Part shown: one piece after another, positions 19,435 to 26,545 of the stretch | Position numbering within the stretch: the first letter of the stretch is position 1 | Layout: every line of letters starts with the position of its first letter | Assembly (NCBI RefSeq): GCF_008692195.1 | Contig: NZ_RXOM01000044.1 | Location: 112,623 to 176,622, forward strand | DNA length: 64,000 nucleotides | Source: Salegentibacter sp. R32 | GTDB taxonomy: Bacteria; Bacteroidota; Bacteroidia; Flavobacteriales; Flavobacteriaceae | Direction: 5' to 3' | The notes under the pieces: generated by a model | The model's database searches: none | Seen by the model: the letters and a program-made list of their open reading frames with translations, nothing else | What the model was told of the DNA's origin: nothing | Position numbers and translations under genes: made by a program

Positions 19435-21351
19435 ATGCTAAATATTCATAATTTATCTATTTCCTTTCAAGGAGAATTTTTGTTTGAAGAAATTACTTAT
19501 CGTTTAGGTGCGGGCGACCGTATTGGGTTGGTAGGAAAAAATGGTGCAGGAAAATCTACGATGTTAAAAATATTGGCAGGTGAATTAGAGCCGGACACCG
19601 GACAGATTGCACGTGAAAAAAACTTGAGTATAGGTTTTTTAAAGCAGGATATAGATTTTGTGGAAGGAAGAACGGTGTTAGAAGAAGCCTATGAAGCGTT
19701 TGAAAAGATTAAAAGCTTAGAAAAGGAATTAGCTGAAATTAATAAGCAATTAGCTGAGCGGACCGATTATGAAAGTGAATCTTATCACCAATTGATGATA
19801 GATTTAAATGAAGTTCAGCATCAATATGAAATTTTAGGAGGCTATAATTACCAAGGAGAAACCGAAAGAATTCTTCAAGGTTTAGGTTTTAAACGCGAAG
19901 ATTTTAATAAACTCACCGATACTTTTTCAGGAGGATGGCGTATGCGAATAGAATTGGCAAAACTTCTGCTTCAGAATAACGATATATTATTGCTGGATGA
20001 GCCTACCAACCACTTAGATATTGAAAGTATAATTTGGTTGGAAGGATTTCTGAAGAATTTTTCCGGCTCAGTAGTGATTGTTTCTCACGATAAAATGTTT
20101 TTAGATAATGTAACCAATCGTACCATCGAGATTTCTTTGGGTAAAATCTACGACTACAACAAGCCTTATTCAAAATATTTGGTTTTAAGAAAAGAGCGTA
20201 GAGAACAGCAATTAGCCGCACAGAAAAATCAGCAAAAAGAAATTGAACATACTGAAAAGCTTATTGAGAAGTTCAGAGCAAAAGCTAACAAAGCTTCTAT
20301 GGCGCAATCACTCATTAAAAAACTCGATAAAATAGATAGGGTTGAAGTAGATGAAGATGATAATGCAGTAATGACGTTAAACTTCCCTGTCTCGATAAAT
20401 CCAGGAAAAGTAATAATTGAAGCAGACAAACTCTCTAAATCGTATGGAGATAAAAAAGTACTTCGGGAAGTAGATTTAATGATTGAACGGAATACCAAAA
20501 CTGCTTTTGTAGGACAAAATGGTCAAGGAAAATCTACCTTGGCTAAAATAATTGTGGGAGAAATTTCTCATCAAGGACATTTAAAATTAGGGCATAATGT
20601 TCAAATTGCCTATTTCGCTCAAAACCAAGCAGAGTATTTAGACGGAAACAAAACCGTACATCAAACGATGATAGATGCTGCTAACGAAACCAACAGAACT
20701 AAAGTAAGGGATATTCTCGGGGCATTTCTCTTCCGTGGGGAAGAAGTAGATAAATATGTAAAAGTACTTTCCGGAGGTGAAAGGAACCGTTTGGCCTTAG
20801 CAAAATTACTTCTGCAACCATTTAACGTATTGGTGATGGATGAGCCCACCAACCATCTTGATATTCAATCTAAAAATGTTTTAAAAGACGCATTGGCTAA
20901 TTTTGAAGGTACTTTAATTTTAGTCTCTCACGACCGGGATTTTCTTCAAGGCTTAACAAAGAAAGTTTATGAATTTAAAGACCACCAAATAAAAGAGTTT
21001 TTAGGCGATATAGACTATTATTTAAAAGAACGTAGTATTGAAGATTTACGGGATGCTGAAAAGAAAACTGTCGTTAAGGAAGAAAAAGAAGAACCGGAAC
21101 CAACTAAAAACTCTTATAAAGATCAAAAGAAGTTAAAAGCTCTAAAGAATAAACTAAGCAACGTTGAAGCAAAAATTAGTAAGCTAGAGAAAGAAATAAA
21201 AGAAATTGATGTGGAGTTGGAGGTGAATTATGATGAAACCGTTTCTAACCCTAAGTTTTTTGATAAATACCAAGCTAAAAAAGATTCGTTAAAAGCGTTA
21301 ATGGAAGACTGGGAAGATATTCAACTTCAGTTTGAAGAATATAACGAGTAG
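19435..21351 (+). CDS. ABC-F family ATPase (Uup/EttA-type ribosome-associated)
   Basis: The 638-residue protein has two ABC domains and no membrane segments: Walker A GKNGAGKST and GQNGQGKST, signatures FSGGWRMR and LSGGERNR, Walker B plus H-loop LLDEPTNHLDIES and VMDEPTNHLDIQS. A charged linker lies between the domains, and a C-terminal coiled coil (from about residue 550, KDQKKLKALKNKLSNVEAKI) resembles the DNA/RNA-binding tail of Uup. ABC-F proteins act on the ribosomal E site. A near-consensus promoter (CATCTTTG) is at 19399-19406. The precise subfamily is undecided. Confidence 0.92.
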   Translation: MLNIHNLSISFQGEFLFEEITYRLGAGDRIGLVGKNGAGKSTMLKILAGELEPDTGQIAREKNLSIGFLKQDIDFVEGRTVLEEAYEAFEKIKSLEKELAEINKQLAERTDYESESYHQLMIDLNEVQHQYEILGGYNYQGETERILQGLGFKREDFNKLTDTFSGGWRMRIELAKLLLQNNDILLLDEPTNHLDIESIIWLEGFLKNFSGSVVIVSHDKMFLDNVTNRTIEISLGKIYDYNKPYSKYLVLRKERREQQLAAQKNQQKEIEHTEKLIEKFRAKANKASMAQSLIKKLDKIDRVEVDEDDNAVMTLNFPVSINPGKVIIEADKLSKSYGDKKVLREVDLMIERNTKTAFVGQNGQGKSTLAKIIVGEISHQGHLKLGHNVQIAYFAQNQAEYLDGNKTVHQTMIDAANETNRTKVRDILGAFLFRGEEVDKYVKVLSGGERNRLALAKLLLQPFNVLVMDEPTNHLDIQSKNVLKDALANFEGTLILVSHDRDFLQGLTKKVYEFKDHQIKEFLGDIDYYLKERSIEDLRDAEKKTVVKEEKEEPEPTKNSYKDQKKLKALKNKLSNVEAKISKLEKEIKEIDVELEVNYDETVSNPKFFDKYQAKKDSLKALMEDWEDIQLQFEEYNE

Positions 21352-21355
21352 AATT

Positions 21356-21535
21356 ATGTATGAACATTTTTTTCAATGCCCCTATTGTTGGGAAGAGATT
21401 TCAATGTTATTAGACCCGTCGCAAAATCAAACTTATATAGAAGATTGTGAAGTATGCTGCAATCCAATTAAAGTAAGTGTGGAGTTTGAAAATGGCGAAT
21501 TGATTTCTTTTCAAGCCGAAAATTTAGAACAATAA
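21356..21535 (+). CDS. Small CPXCG-type cysteine-rich protein
   Basis: The 59-residue product reads MYEHFFQCPYCWEEISM...YIEDCEVCCNPIKV. It has two paired Cys knuckles that probably bind one zinc ion, the arrangement of the Cys_rich_CPXG family. The usual Gly after the first CPYC is Trp here. The start at 21356 was chosen over 21332 because the upstream codons overlap the ABC-F gene end. It is probably co-transcribed with the ABC-F gene and is closed by a terminator. Function unknown. Confidence 0.8.
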   Translation: MYEHFFQCPYCWEEISMLLDPSQNQTYIEDCEVCCNPIKVSVEFENGELISFQAENLEQ

Positions 21536-21540
21536 AAAAA

Positions 21541-21562
21541 GGATGCTTTTTGCATCCTCTTT
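21541..21562 (+). terminator. Terminator after the CPXCG gene
   Basis: GGATGC (21541-21546) pairs with GCATCC (21552-21557), preceded by an A-run and followed by TCTTT. It lies 6 bases after the stop and also faces the convergent small membrane gene, so it may serve both. Confidence 0.75.
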
Positions 21563-21587
21563 AAAATCTATTCTTAAACTTAATTTT

Positions 21588-21749
21588 TTATCTTCTGAAT
21601 AGTCTGGAGATAAGTGAAATTACTAAAAGTACTATAAAAATATAAAAGATAATTTTAGCAATATCAGCAGCTCCTTCTGCAATTCCACCAAAACCGAAAA
21701 TTGCAGCGACTAAAGCGATAATTAAGAAAATTACAATCCATCGTATCAT
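21588..21749 (-). CDS. Small DUF1328-like membrane protein (53 aa)
   Basis: This short gene translates as [19 protein letters not shown], then [20 protein letters not shown], then [14 protein letters not shown]. It has two hydrophobic helices joined by [14 protein letters not shown] and a basic end. That is the arrangement of the YtjA/DUF1328 family of stress-associated small membrane proteins. The ATG is at 21749, five bases after the end of the next upstream gene, so the two are likely one transcript. Function unknown. Confidence 0.75.
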   Translation of the reverse strand: MIRWIVIFLIIALVAAIFGFGGIAEGAADIAKIIFYIFIVLLVISLISRLFRR

Positions 21750-21754
21750 AATAA

Positions 21755-22132
21755 TTAATTTTTAGAGGTTAGTATTGATTTGTTATTTAAAGTTGAAAAA
21801 CCTTTTACCTGATTATAAAAAGAAAGGTTTCTCTCATTCTTTTTAATGCAAGCCAATAAAAGGGTTTTCAGGTTAGTATAATGTACTTCTACTATGCGTG
21901 TATTGGCTACTAAAATTTTATCATCGGTCACTTGTGGATTAGAATGACTAAACTGCAAAAAAGCAATTTTTCTCTGGTAGTCAATCACCACATTTTCTGC
22001 TTTAAAATGGTTTTTAATTAAAAAACAATAAAGCCTATCTGACGTTCTTTTTATGGAAGAACTTTCCAATGGGAGAGAATTCCTAATTTCAGAAATCATC
22101 TCACTTTCATAATAAAATTCTTTTACCTTCAC
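21755..22132 (-). CDS. Conserved-looking hypothetical protein (125 aa)
   Basis: I do not recognise this protein. It has no signal peptide or membrane helix. The composition is mixed, with a basic, hydroxyl-rich C-terminus, and two predicted beta strands near [18 protein letters not shown] and [17 protein letters not shown]. It lies 5 bases upstream of the DUF1328-like gene and in the same direction, so both may be stress-related. Coding status is supported by length, tight spacing and codon use like the neighbours. Confidence 0.6.
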   Translation of the reverse strand: MKVKEFYYESEMISEIRNSLPLESSSIKRTSDRLYCFLIKNHFKAENVVIDYQRKIAFLQFSHSNPQVTDDKILVANTRIVEVHYTNLKTLLLACIKKNERNLSFYNQVKGFSTLNNKSILTSKN

Positions 22133-22231
22133 TTTTTTGTTTTAAAAGTAATTTGAAAAGAACTATTAATCAATCAGTAAGACCTAGTTTGGCTTTAATT
22201 TAACGCGTAAGTTTCACAATTCTTAAAAAAA

Positions 22232-23269
22232 TTAAGAATCATTTTCTTTTTTCAGATTTACAATGCCCTTTCGATATTGATTTGGAGTTATTTTATATTT
22301 TTCTTTGAAGACTTTTGAAAAATAGCTTGGATTTGTCAAACCTATTTTTTCGGTAATTGCACCAATACTCAAATCTGTATTTATTAATAAGTCTTTCGCT
22401 TTTTCTAAGCGTAATGCCTGAATGTAATTGTTAACCGTGTCGTTGTATAAGTATTTAAAACCTTCTTGTAGTTTATTGATGTTGATGCCAATTCTATCAG
22501 CTAATTCTTGAACCGTATAAGTTACGGATAGGTCATCGGTAATTCGTTGAGTAATTTCTACAATTTTGTCAATTTCCTGTTTTCTAATGACCGATTGGTT
22601 CTTACTTACCTTTAAATCGTCTGCATATTGGTCAATTTGTACCGCAAGCATATCTAGTGATTGAGATTCAAGTTTAATAGCTCTTAAAAAATCTGAAAAT
22701 AAATCGGCGTTCATTTCAGAAATGATATCAGCAGTTTTTAGACTATAATTCCCTTGATAATAAAAAAGTTTTTTAGCTTCAATATCTTGTAGTAAAGGTT
22801 TTAAAGGATGGTCAAATTTAGATAAACTGCAATTGTAGTAATTGGCAAATTCTTGCCTGTTAATTTCTAGACTATTGATGTGTACTTTTACATCGGCTTC
22901 AAAATGAAGTACATGACCGTTAAAACCACTACTGGCCACCAATACATTTTGATAGGTTTCTATGCTGTTGGCTTGCTCTACTTCTTCAAAGCAATGCTTC
23001 ATAGAACCTTCACTACAAAAAATAAATTTTAAAGGATGAACTTGACTTAAAGAAAAATGAATTTGTAAATCTTCATGAAAACTACAGTTGTATTCTATAA
23101 CACCCAATCCTTTGCCAAAGTTGATGCCCCGTATATACCCATTGCCATATTCTTTGGGGATTTCTAAAATAAATTCATCGCAGTGTTCGATGATACCACA
23201 GGAAAACTCTTTAGATAAATCTAAAATTACGTCTTTTAACGGCAACGATTTTACATAAAGGTCTTTCAT
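22232..23269 (-). CDS. AraC-family transcriptional regulator
   Basis: The 345-residue protein has a C-terminal AraC/XylS double helix-turn-helix (about residues 245-340): TVQELADRIGININKLQEGFK, YIQALRLEKAKDLL and IGAITEKIGLTNPSYFSKVFKEKYKITPNQYRKG. The N-terminal 230 residues resemble the ligand-free sensory part common in Bacteroidota AraC proteins, with no recognised effector site. It is transcribed divergently from the glycosyltransferase gene, with 113 bp between them, and could regulate it; that is inference. Confidence 0.9.
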   Translation of the reverse strand: MKDLYVKSLPLKDVILDLSKEFSCGIIEHCDEFILEIPKEYGNGYIRGINFGKGLGVIEYNCSFHEDLQIHFSLSQVHPLKFIFCSEGSMKHCFEEVEQANSIETYQNVLVASSGFNGHVLHFEADVKVHINSLEINRQEFANYYNCSLSKFDHPLKPLLQDIEAKKLFYYQGNYSLKTADIISEMNADLFSDFLRAIKLESQSLDMLAVQIDQYADDLKVSKNQSVIRKQEIDKIVEITQRITDDLSVTYTVQELADRIGININKLQEGFKYLYNDTVNNYIQALRLEKAKDLLINTDLSIGAITEKIGLTNPSYFSKVFKEKYKITPNQYRKGIVNLKKENDS

Positions 23270-23382
23270 AGATGTATTTAAGGTATTTATTATTTGAAAT
23301 GAGTTAATAGGTTGTCAACTTTCTTATGAAATTTGATAACTAAATTACATAATTTTTAACAAATTCAAACTAAACTCCATTA

Positions 23383-24432
23383 ATGAAAATTGCGATTATA
23401 GGATTTAGCGGATTTCCCGTTCTACCAAATGCCAGTAATTATTTGCAAGAATATGCCTATCATCTTATAAAAGGTCTGGTAAATTTGGGTTACGATGTTA
23501 CTTATTTTGGTTTGTACGGTTCTAAATTACCTTGTGAAGTGTATCCGTTAAATTTAAATTCCATCGACTGGAGTCACGACGAAAATATCTCTGCAGGTTT
23601 TAAGCAATTTGGAGAAGAACAGCATGGCTATTTTGAAATTTTCAAATATTTACAAGAAACAGATTTTCACTTGGTGCATAATATTTCTCAAAATCAAATT
23701 CCTGTGTTTACCGCTCAATTTTTAAAAATACCCACGATAACTACTTTGTTTCACCGGCCGCAAGGATTGTTACAAAGTTCCATGAAGTTAAACCAAACCT
23801 CTAATAATTATTATATAGCTATTAATCATGCAGTGGCTAATGCTTGTACAGGACATAGTAAGATTGATGATATTATTTACTGCGGGATAAATTTTAATTC
23901 TTGGTCTTTTAATCCTAACCCAGAAACCAATACCGTTTTTTTCGCGGGTGATATTTTAGTCGAAAATCATATAGATAAGGTAATTGATGCTGCGGAAGAT
24001 GGAAACTTTCAGTTAACAATTTATGGGGAAGAGGTAAATAAAGATTATTATAAAAAAATGATAGCCCCAAGATTAAACGAAAAAAATAAAATTCATCATT
24101 CCCTGAAAAAGAAGAATTATAAACAAGACTTACAGAAGGCAACAGTAGCCGTATTTACTAAAAGAACGTTTATCTCTTCCAGTTATTTAGCATTAGAAGC
24201 GCTTAGCTGCGGAACTCCGGTGGTCGTAATTTCAGATAATATGAATACAGATTACATTCCCGATACCTGTGGGGTGCAAATAAATACTTCAGATCCACAA
24301 GAATTGAGAAAAGCTTTTGTAAATGCTGCAAGCAAATCAAGAAAAGATTGTCGGGATTATGTGATGGAAAGATTTGATTATAATAAAATGATTGAAAATT
24401 ATATTGAATTCTATAACAGGATTTTATATTGA
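23383..24432 (+). CDS. Glycosyltransferase, GT-B fold (GT4-like)
   Basis: The 349-residue cytoplasmic protein starts MKIAIIGFSGFPVLPNASNYLQEYAYHLIKGL, the N-terminal Rossmann of a GT-B enzyme. The C-terminal donor-binding part has TVFFAGDILVENHIDKVIDAA and YLALEALSCGTPVVVISDN, an E-x7-E-like region of family GT4. Donor and acceptor sugars are unknown. It is a single gene between a divergent AraC regulator and the initiator tRNA. Confidence 0.85.
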   Translation: MKIAIIGFSGFPVLPNASNYLQEYAYHLIKGLVNLGYDVTYFGLYGSKLPCEVYPLNLNSIDWSHDENISAGFKQFGEEQHGYFEIFKYLQETDFHLVHNISQNQIPVFTAQFLKIPTITTLFHRPQGLLQSSMKLNQTSNNYYIAINHAVANACTGHSKIDDIIYCGINFNSWSFNPNPETNTVFFAGDILVENHIDKVIDAAEDGNFQLTIYGEEVNKDYYKKMIAPRLNEKNKIHHSLKKKNYKQDLQKATVAVFTKRTFISSSYLALEALSCGTPVVVISDNMNTDYIPDTCGVQINTSDPQELRKAFVNAASKSRKDCRDYVMERFDYNKMIENYIEFYNRILY

Positions 24433-24478
24433 TTTTTTGTGACTAATCAATAAAATGAAAATAAATTTTGAAATATTG

Positions 24479-24511
24479 TTTGGTTGGTATCATTAAAATG
24501 CCTTATATTTG
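24479..24511 (+). promoter_or_regulatory. Promoter of the initiator tRNA gene
   Basis: TATATTTG at 24504-24511 is a perfect TAnnTTTG. TTTG at 24479-24482 lies 21 bases upstream as the -33 element. The tRNA begins 11 bases after the -7 element, so the start site would fall just before the mature 5' end. Confidence 0.8.
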
Positions 24512-24521
24512 CAGTCCAAAT

Positions 24522-24594
<73 letters not shown>

Positions 24595-24601
24595 CTATAA
24601 A

Positions 24602-24626
24602 AGCCAGCATTTTGCTGGCTTTTTTG
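24602..24626 (+). terminator. Terminator of the tRNA gene
   Basis: AGCCAGCA (24602-24609) pairs with TGCTGGCT (24613-24620) across a short loop, followed by a T-run. A near-copy of this terminator recurs at 25242-25268 as part of a duplicated segment. Confidence 0.9.
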
Positions 24627-24760
24627 TTTTTAGGAGTATTATGTAGAGTCTTAATTAGATTAAGAGCGAATAATTAAGATGAAATACTATTTTTTTGTAT
24701 ATTTAATAGTTATTAATTTTTAAACTATTTAATTATGAAAAAATTACTTTTCCTATCATC
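24602..24760 (+). repeat. Direct repeat copy 1: terminator, leader and signal-peptide start
   Basis: This segment runs from the tRNA terminator through the leader and the first codons of the secreted protein at 24735. It is closely similar over about 140 bases to 25242-25400. Shared blocks include GCTGGCTTTTTTGTTTT, TAGAGTCTTAAT, AGATTAA, AAGATGAAAT, TTTTTTTGTATATT and AAACTATTTAATTATGAAAA. Confidence 0.8.
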
Positions 24761-25157
24761 GTTGATGATGCTTGCTCAATTAAGTTTTTCTCAAATTAGT
24801 GTATCAGAAGTGCAAAACGCTCTTGATTGTACTTCCACTGTTGTATTTGAAATTTATGGCTCTAATGATTGTCGACCTGCACAAAATGTAGCCACATATA
24901 CCGTTGGATCATATCAGACCACCTTATATACAAATACAGGTAATTATGATTCTCTATATGCGGTTATAAGTTTTTACGGTCCACGAGGATGCTTTTTGGA
25001 CTCTATTACAGTGGAAAATGGATGTAATACTTGTACATTCGGTTATCCCAAAACTGATTCTATTAGTTTAAATTATTCAGATCAATGTTTTTTAGAATGC
25101 CCTGAACTAGTATATGCCGATTGGTCAGATTGCAATGCTGTATGGGTACATAATTAG
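24735..25157 (+). CDS. Secreted cysteine-rich protein, paralogue 1
   Basis: The 140-residue protein has a Sec signal peptide (MKKLLFLSSLMMLAQLSFSQ; mature from about residue 20). The exported part of about 120 residues is rich in Cys, Tyr and Ser. The C-terminal half has the pattern GCNTC...QCF...ADWSDC, shared with the next gene. Paired cysteines suggest disulfides. There is no T9SS sorting domain. It arose with its neighbour by tandem duplication, judging from matching upstream DNA. I do not recognise a family; function unknown. Confidence 0.75.
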   Translation: MKKLLFLSSLMMLAQLSFSQISVSEVQNALDCTSTVVFEIYGSNDCRPAQNVATYTVGSYQTTLYTNTGNYDSLYAVISFYGPRGCFLDSITVENGCNTCTFGYPKTDSISLNYSDQCFLECPELVYADWSDCNAVWVHN

Positions 25158-25241
25158 TCTTTATTTTAACCTTAAATAGTAATAGTTTTTAGTCTTTTGT
25201 ATGCTATTATATAGTTTCAGGACTTTTTTATTACAAAGAAC

Positions 25242-25268
25242 AGCCGGCATTTTTTTGCTGGCTTTTTT
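25242..25268 (+). terminator. Terminator after secreted paralogue 1
   Basis: AGCCGGCA pairs with TGCTGGCT (one G-T pair) followed by TTTTT. It is a duplicated version of the tRNA terminator at 24602 and closes the first secreted gene. Confidence 0.85.
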
Positions 25269-25400
25269 GTTTTAAAAGCATTATATAGAGTCTTAATCAG
25301 ATTAAAAGTAAATATTTAAGATGAAATGTTGTTTTTTTGTATATTAAATAGTTATTAAATTTTAAAAACTATTTAATTATGAAAAAAATTTTATTTATCC
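25242..25400 (+). repeat. Direct repeat copy 2: terminator, leader and signal-peptide start
   Basis: This is the second copy of the 24602-24760 segment, about 640 bp downstream, ending at the signal peptide codons of the second secreted gene. The sequence AAACTATTTAATTAT also occurs a third time at 25823-25837, just after that gene, as if a third unit had been lost or only partly copied. Confidence 0.8.
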
Positions 25401-25816
25401 TCTTTTTTTGTGCTAGCTATGTGAGTTTTTCACAAATGAATGTTGTTGTTATAAATAATACTCCAGTAGATTTTGAATTTTCTTTCGATATTAAAGATTA
25501 CAACTGCACTTCTATAAGTTCAACTCCATTAATATCTAATGGTGGTTCGACTACAAATATATCTACTGGAAGTGGAGCCTCATTTTATCTTGATGCTATT
25601 GTGAAACCATTGAATTGTGAACTTATCGATTGGATGGGTATTTCTAGAAATACGACTATTAATAATTGCCAATCTTGTTCTGCAGCTTATACATATCTTC
25701 TTTCAATTCCTGTAACAGAAGAATGTAGGATTAATAGGGCTATTACGATAGAATGGTCTTACTGTGATGAATATGATACTGGTTTGGGAGAGTCTTCAGT
25801 AGTTAATATTTATTAA
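25379..25816 (+). CDS. Secreted cysteine-rich protein, paralogue 2
   Basis: The 145-residue protein has signal peptide MKKILFILFFCASYVSFSQ. The mature part is about 125 residues, with the pattern NNCQSC...ECRI...IEWSYC that parallels paralogue 1. The N-terminal half differs more than the upstream DNA does, so the mature proteins are diverging faster than the control region. No known domain was recognised and there is no T9SS sorting signal. It is closed by a very long hairpin terminator. Confidence 0.75.
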   Translation: MKKILFILFFCASYVSFSQMNVVVINNTPVDFEFSFDIKDYNCTSISSTPLISNGGSTTNISTGSGASFYLDAIVKPLNCELIDWMGISRNTTINNCQSCSAAYTYLLSIPVTEECRINRAITIEWSYCDEYDTGLGESSVVNIY

Positions 25817-25839
25817 TCTTGCAAACTATTTAATTATTA

Positions 25840-25884
25840 AACACTCCCTTGCAACGGTTACCGTTGCAAGGGAGTGTTTTTTAT
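25840..25884 (+). terminator. Perfect long-hairpin terminator between convergent genes
   Basis: Arms of 19 bases (AACACTCCCTTGCAACGGT and its exact complement, 25840-25858 and 25860-25878) are separated by one base, then TTTTT. It is far longer than most terminators here and may serve both the secreted gene and the convergent small gene. Confidence 0.85.
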
Positions 25885-26153
25885 TAAGCTTCTTCTTTTA
25901 TATCGCGGTAAATTTTATAGAGTTTTACCATAAAGGTGTTTTGCAGGTTAATGCAGAAAATGCGGTTAGCACCTTCTACATTATTAAAAACTTCTCTTTC
26001 TTGCTCGAGAAAAGCATTTATAAACTGGTTTTGTGCTTCCAGTAAATCGGCAGGCTCAACAGATTTAAAAAACTCGTTTAGAGTATTTACCAATTTTAAC
26101 TGTTGATGTGGGCTGGCACTAATCTGATTTCCTTTTTGAATGGATTTTGACAT
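25884..26153 (-). CDS. Hypothetical protein (89 aa) with structured leader
   Basis: The 89-residue cytoplasmic protein is predicted to be mostly helical (QQLKLVNTLNEFFKSVEPADLLEAQNQFINAFLEQEREVF). I do not recognise a family. The ATG at 26153 lies 20 bases downstream of a GC-rich folded element on the same strand. A promoter-like TAAATTAG is at 26307-26300, which gives a leader of about 140 bases. Its first codons (MSKSI) resemble the sequence at 26297 at the 5' end of the leader. Confidence 0.65.
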   Translation of the reverse strand: MSKSIQKGNQISASPHQQLKLVNTLNEFFKSVEPADLLEAQNQFINAFLEQEREVFNNVEGANRIFCINLQNTFMVKLYKIYRDIKEEA

Positions 26154-26159
26154 AATAAT

Positions 26160-26297
26160 AAGTTTAAAAAGGTGGAAGGAGCTGTCCGGTATCCATTACC
26201 GAAGTAAAATGACCGTCGGGCGTTACCGCTACCGAACTCCTTCCGTATTAATAATAAGGTTTGTTTTAGAATATTCATTGTAATGGATTTTTGACAT
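26160..26297 (-). ncRNA. Candidate structured leader RNA
   Basis: Read on the minus strand, GGAAGGAG (26244-26237) pairs with CTCCTTCC (26181-26174) and TCGGTA pairs with TACCGGA just inside. Within lie two small hairpins capped by stable tetraloops: GCG-GTAA-CGC (GNRA, 26229-26220) and TTAC-TTCG-GTAA (UUCG with C-G closing, 26207-26196). The fold would be a three-way junction. It is GC-rich in AT-rich flanks. The tetraloops suit only the minus strand, so I infer a cis-regulatory RNA for the gene at 26153. No known riboswitch consensus was recognised. Confidence 0.5.
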
Positions 26298-26479
26298 TGC
26301 TAATTTAAGAAAATTGTAATTAAATACGGTTTTATCTTATTAATTTTTAGTTTCAACGGCTACCCTTAAATTACTGTTTTAGAAGGTTAAGAGTCGAGTT
26401 TTTTAGAATTTAACCAGTTGTTATGCTCGTGTTCTAAGGGTGATGAATTATTTATATAGCTTTTTTTTCTCCTCAAACC

Positions 26480-26522
26480 TGACAATTATCATTTTTAGAA
26501 AGCTATTGCTATTGCAACTTTG
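26480..26522 (+). promoter_or_regulatory. FixK/FNR-like site and promoter of ccoI
   Basis: The palindrome TGACAATTATCA (26480-26491), preceded by AAACC and followed by TTTTTAG, lies with its first base exactly 35 bp before the first base of CAACTTTG (26515-26522, seven of eight of TAnnTTTG). The centre falls near -43, class II activator geometry. The same layout occurs at four other promoters in the window. Confidence 0.8.
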
Positions 26523-26545
26523 TGCATTCAATATTAAGAGAAGAG

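Noticed and set aside
26096..26278. 60-codon minus-strand frame over the structured leader
   Set aside because: It overlaps the next gene in another frame, shows no domain, and crosses both arms of the hairpin. A folded leader explains the region better, though a short peptide cannot be ruled out.
26522..26545. Upstream GTG start for ccoI
   Set aside because: It lies inside the -7 promoter element, ahead of the expected transcription start, while the ATG at 26546 directly precedes the family N-terminus.
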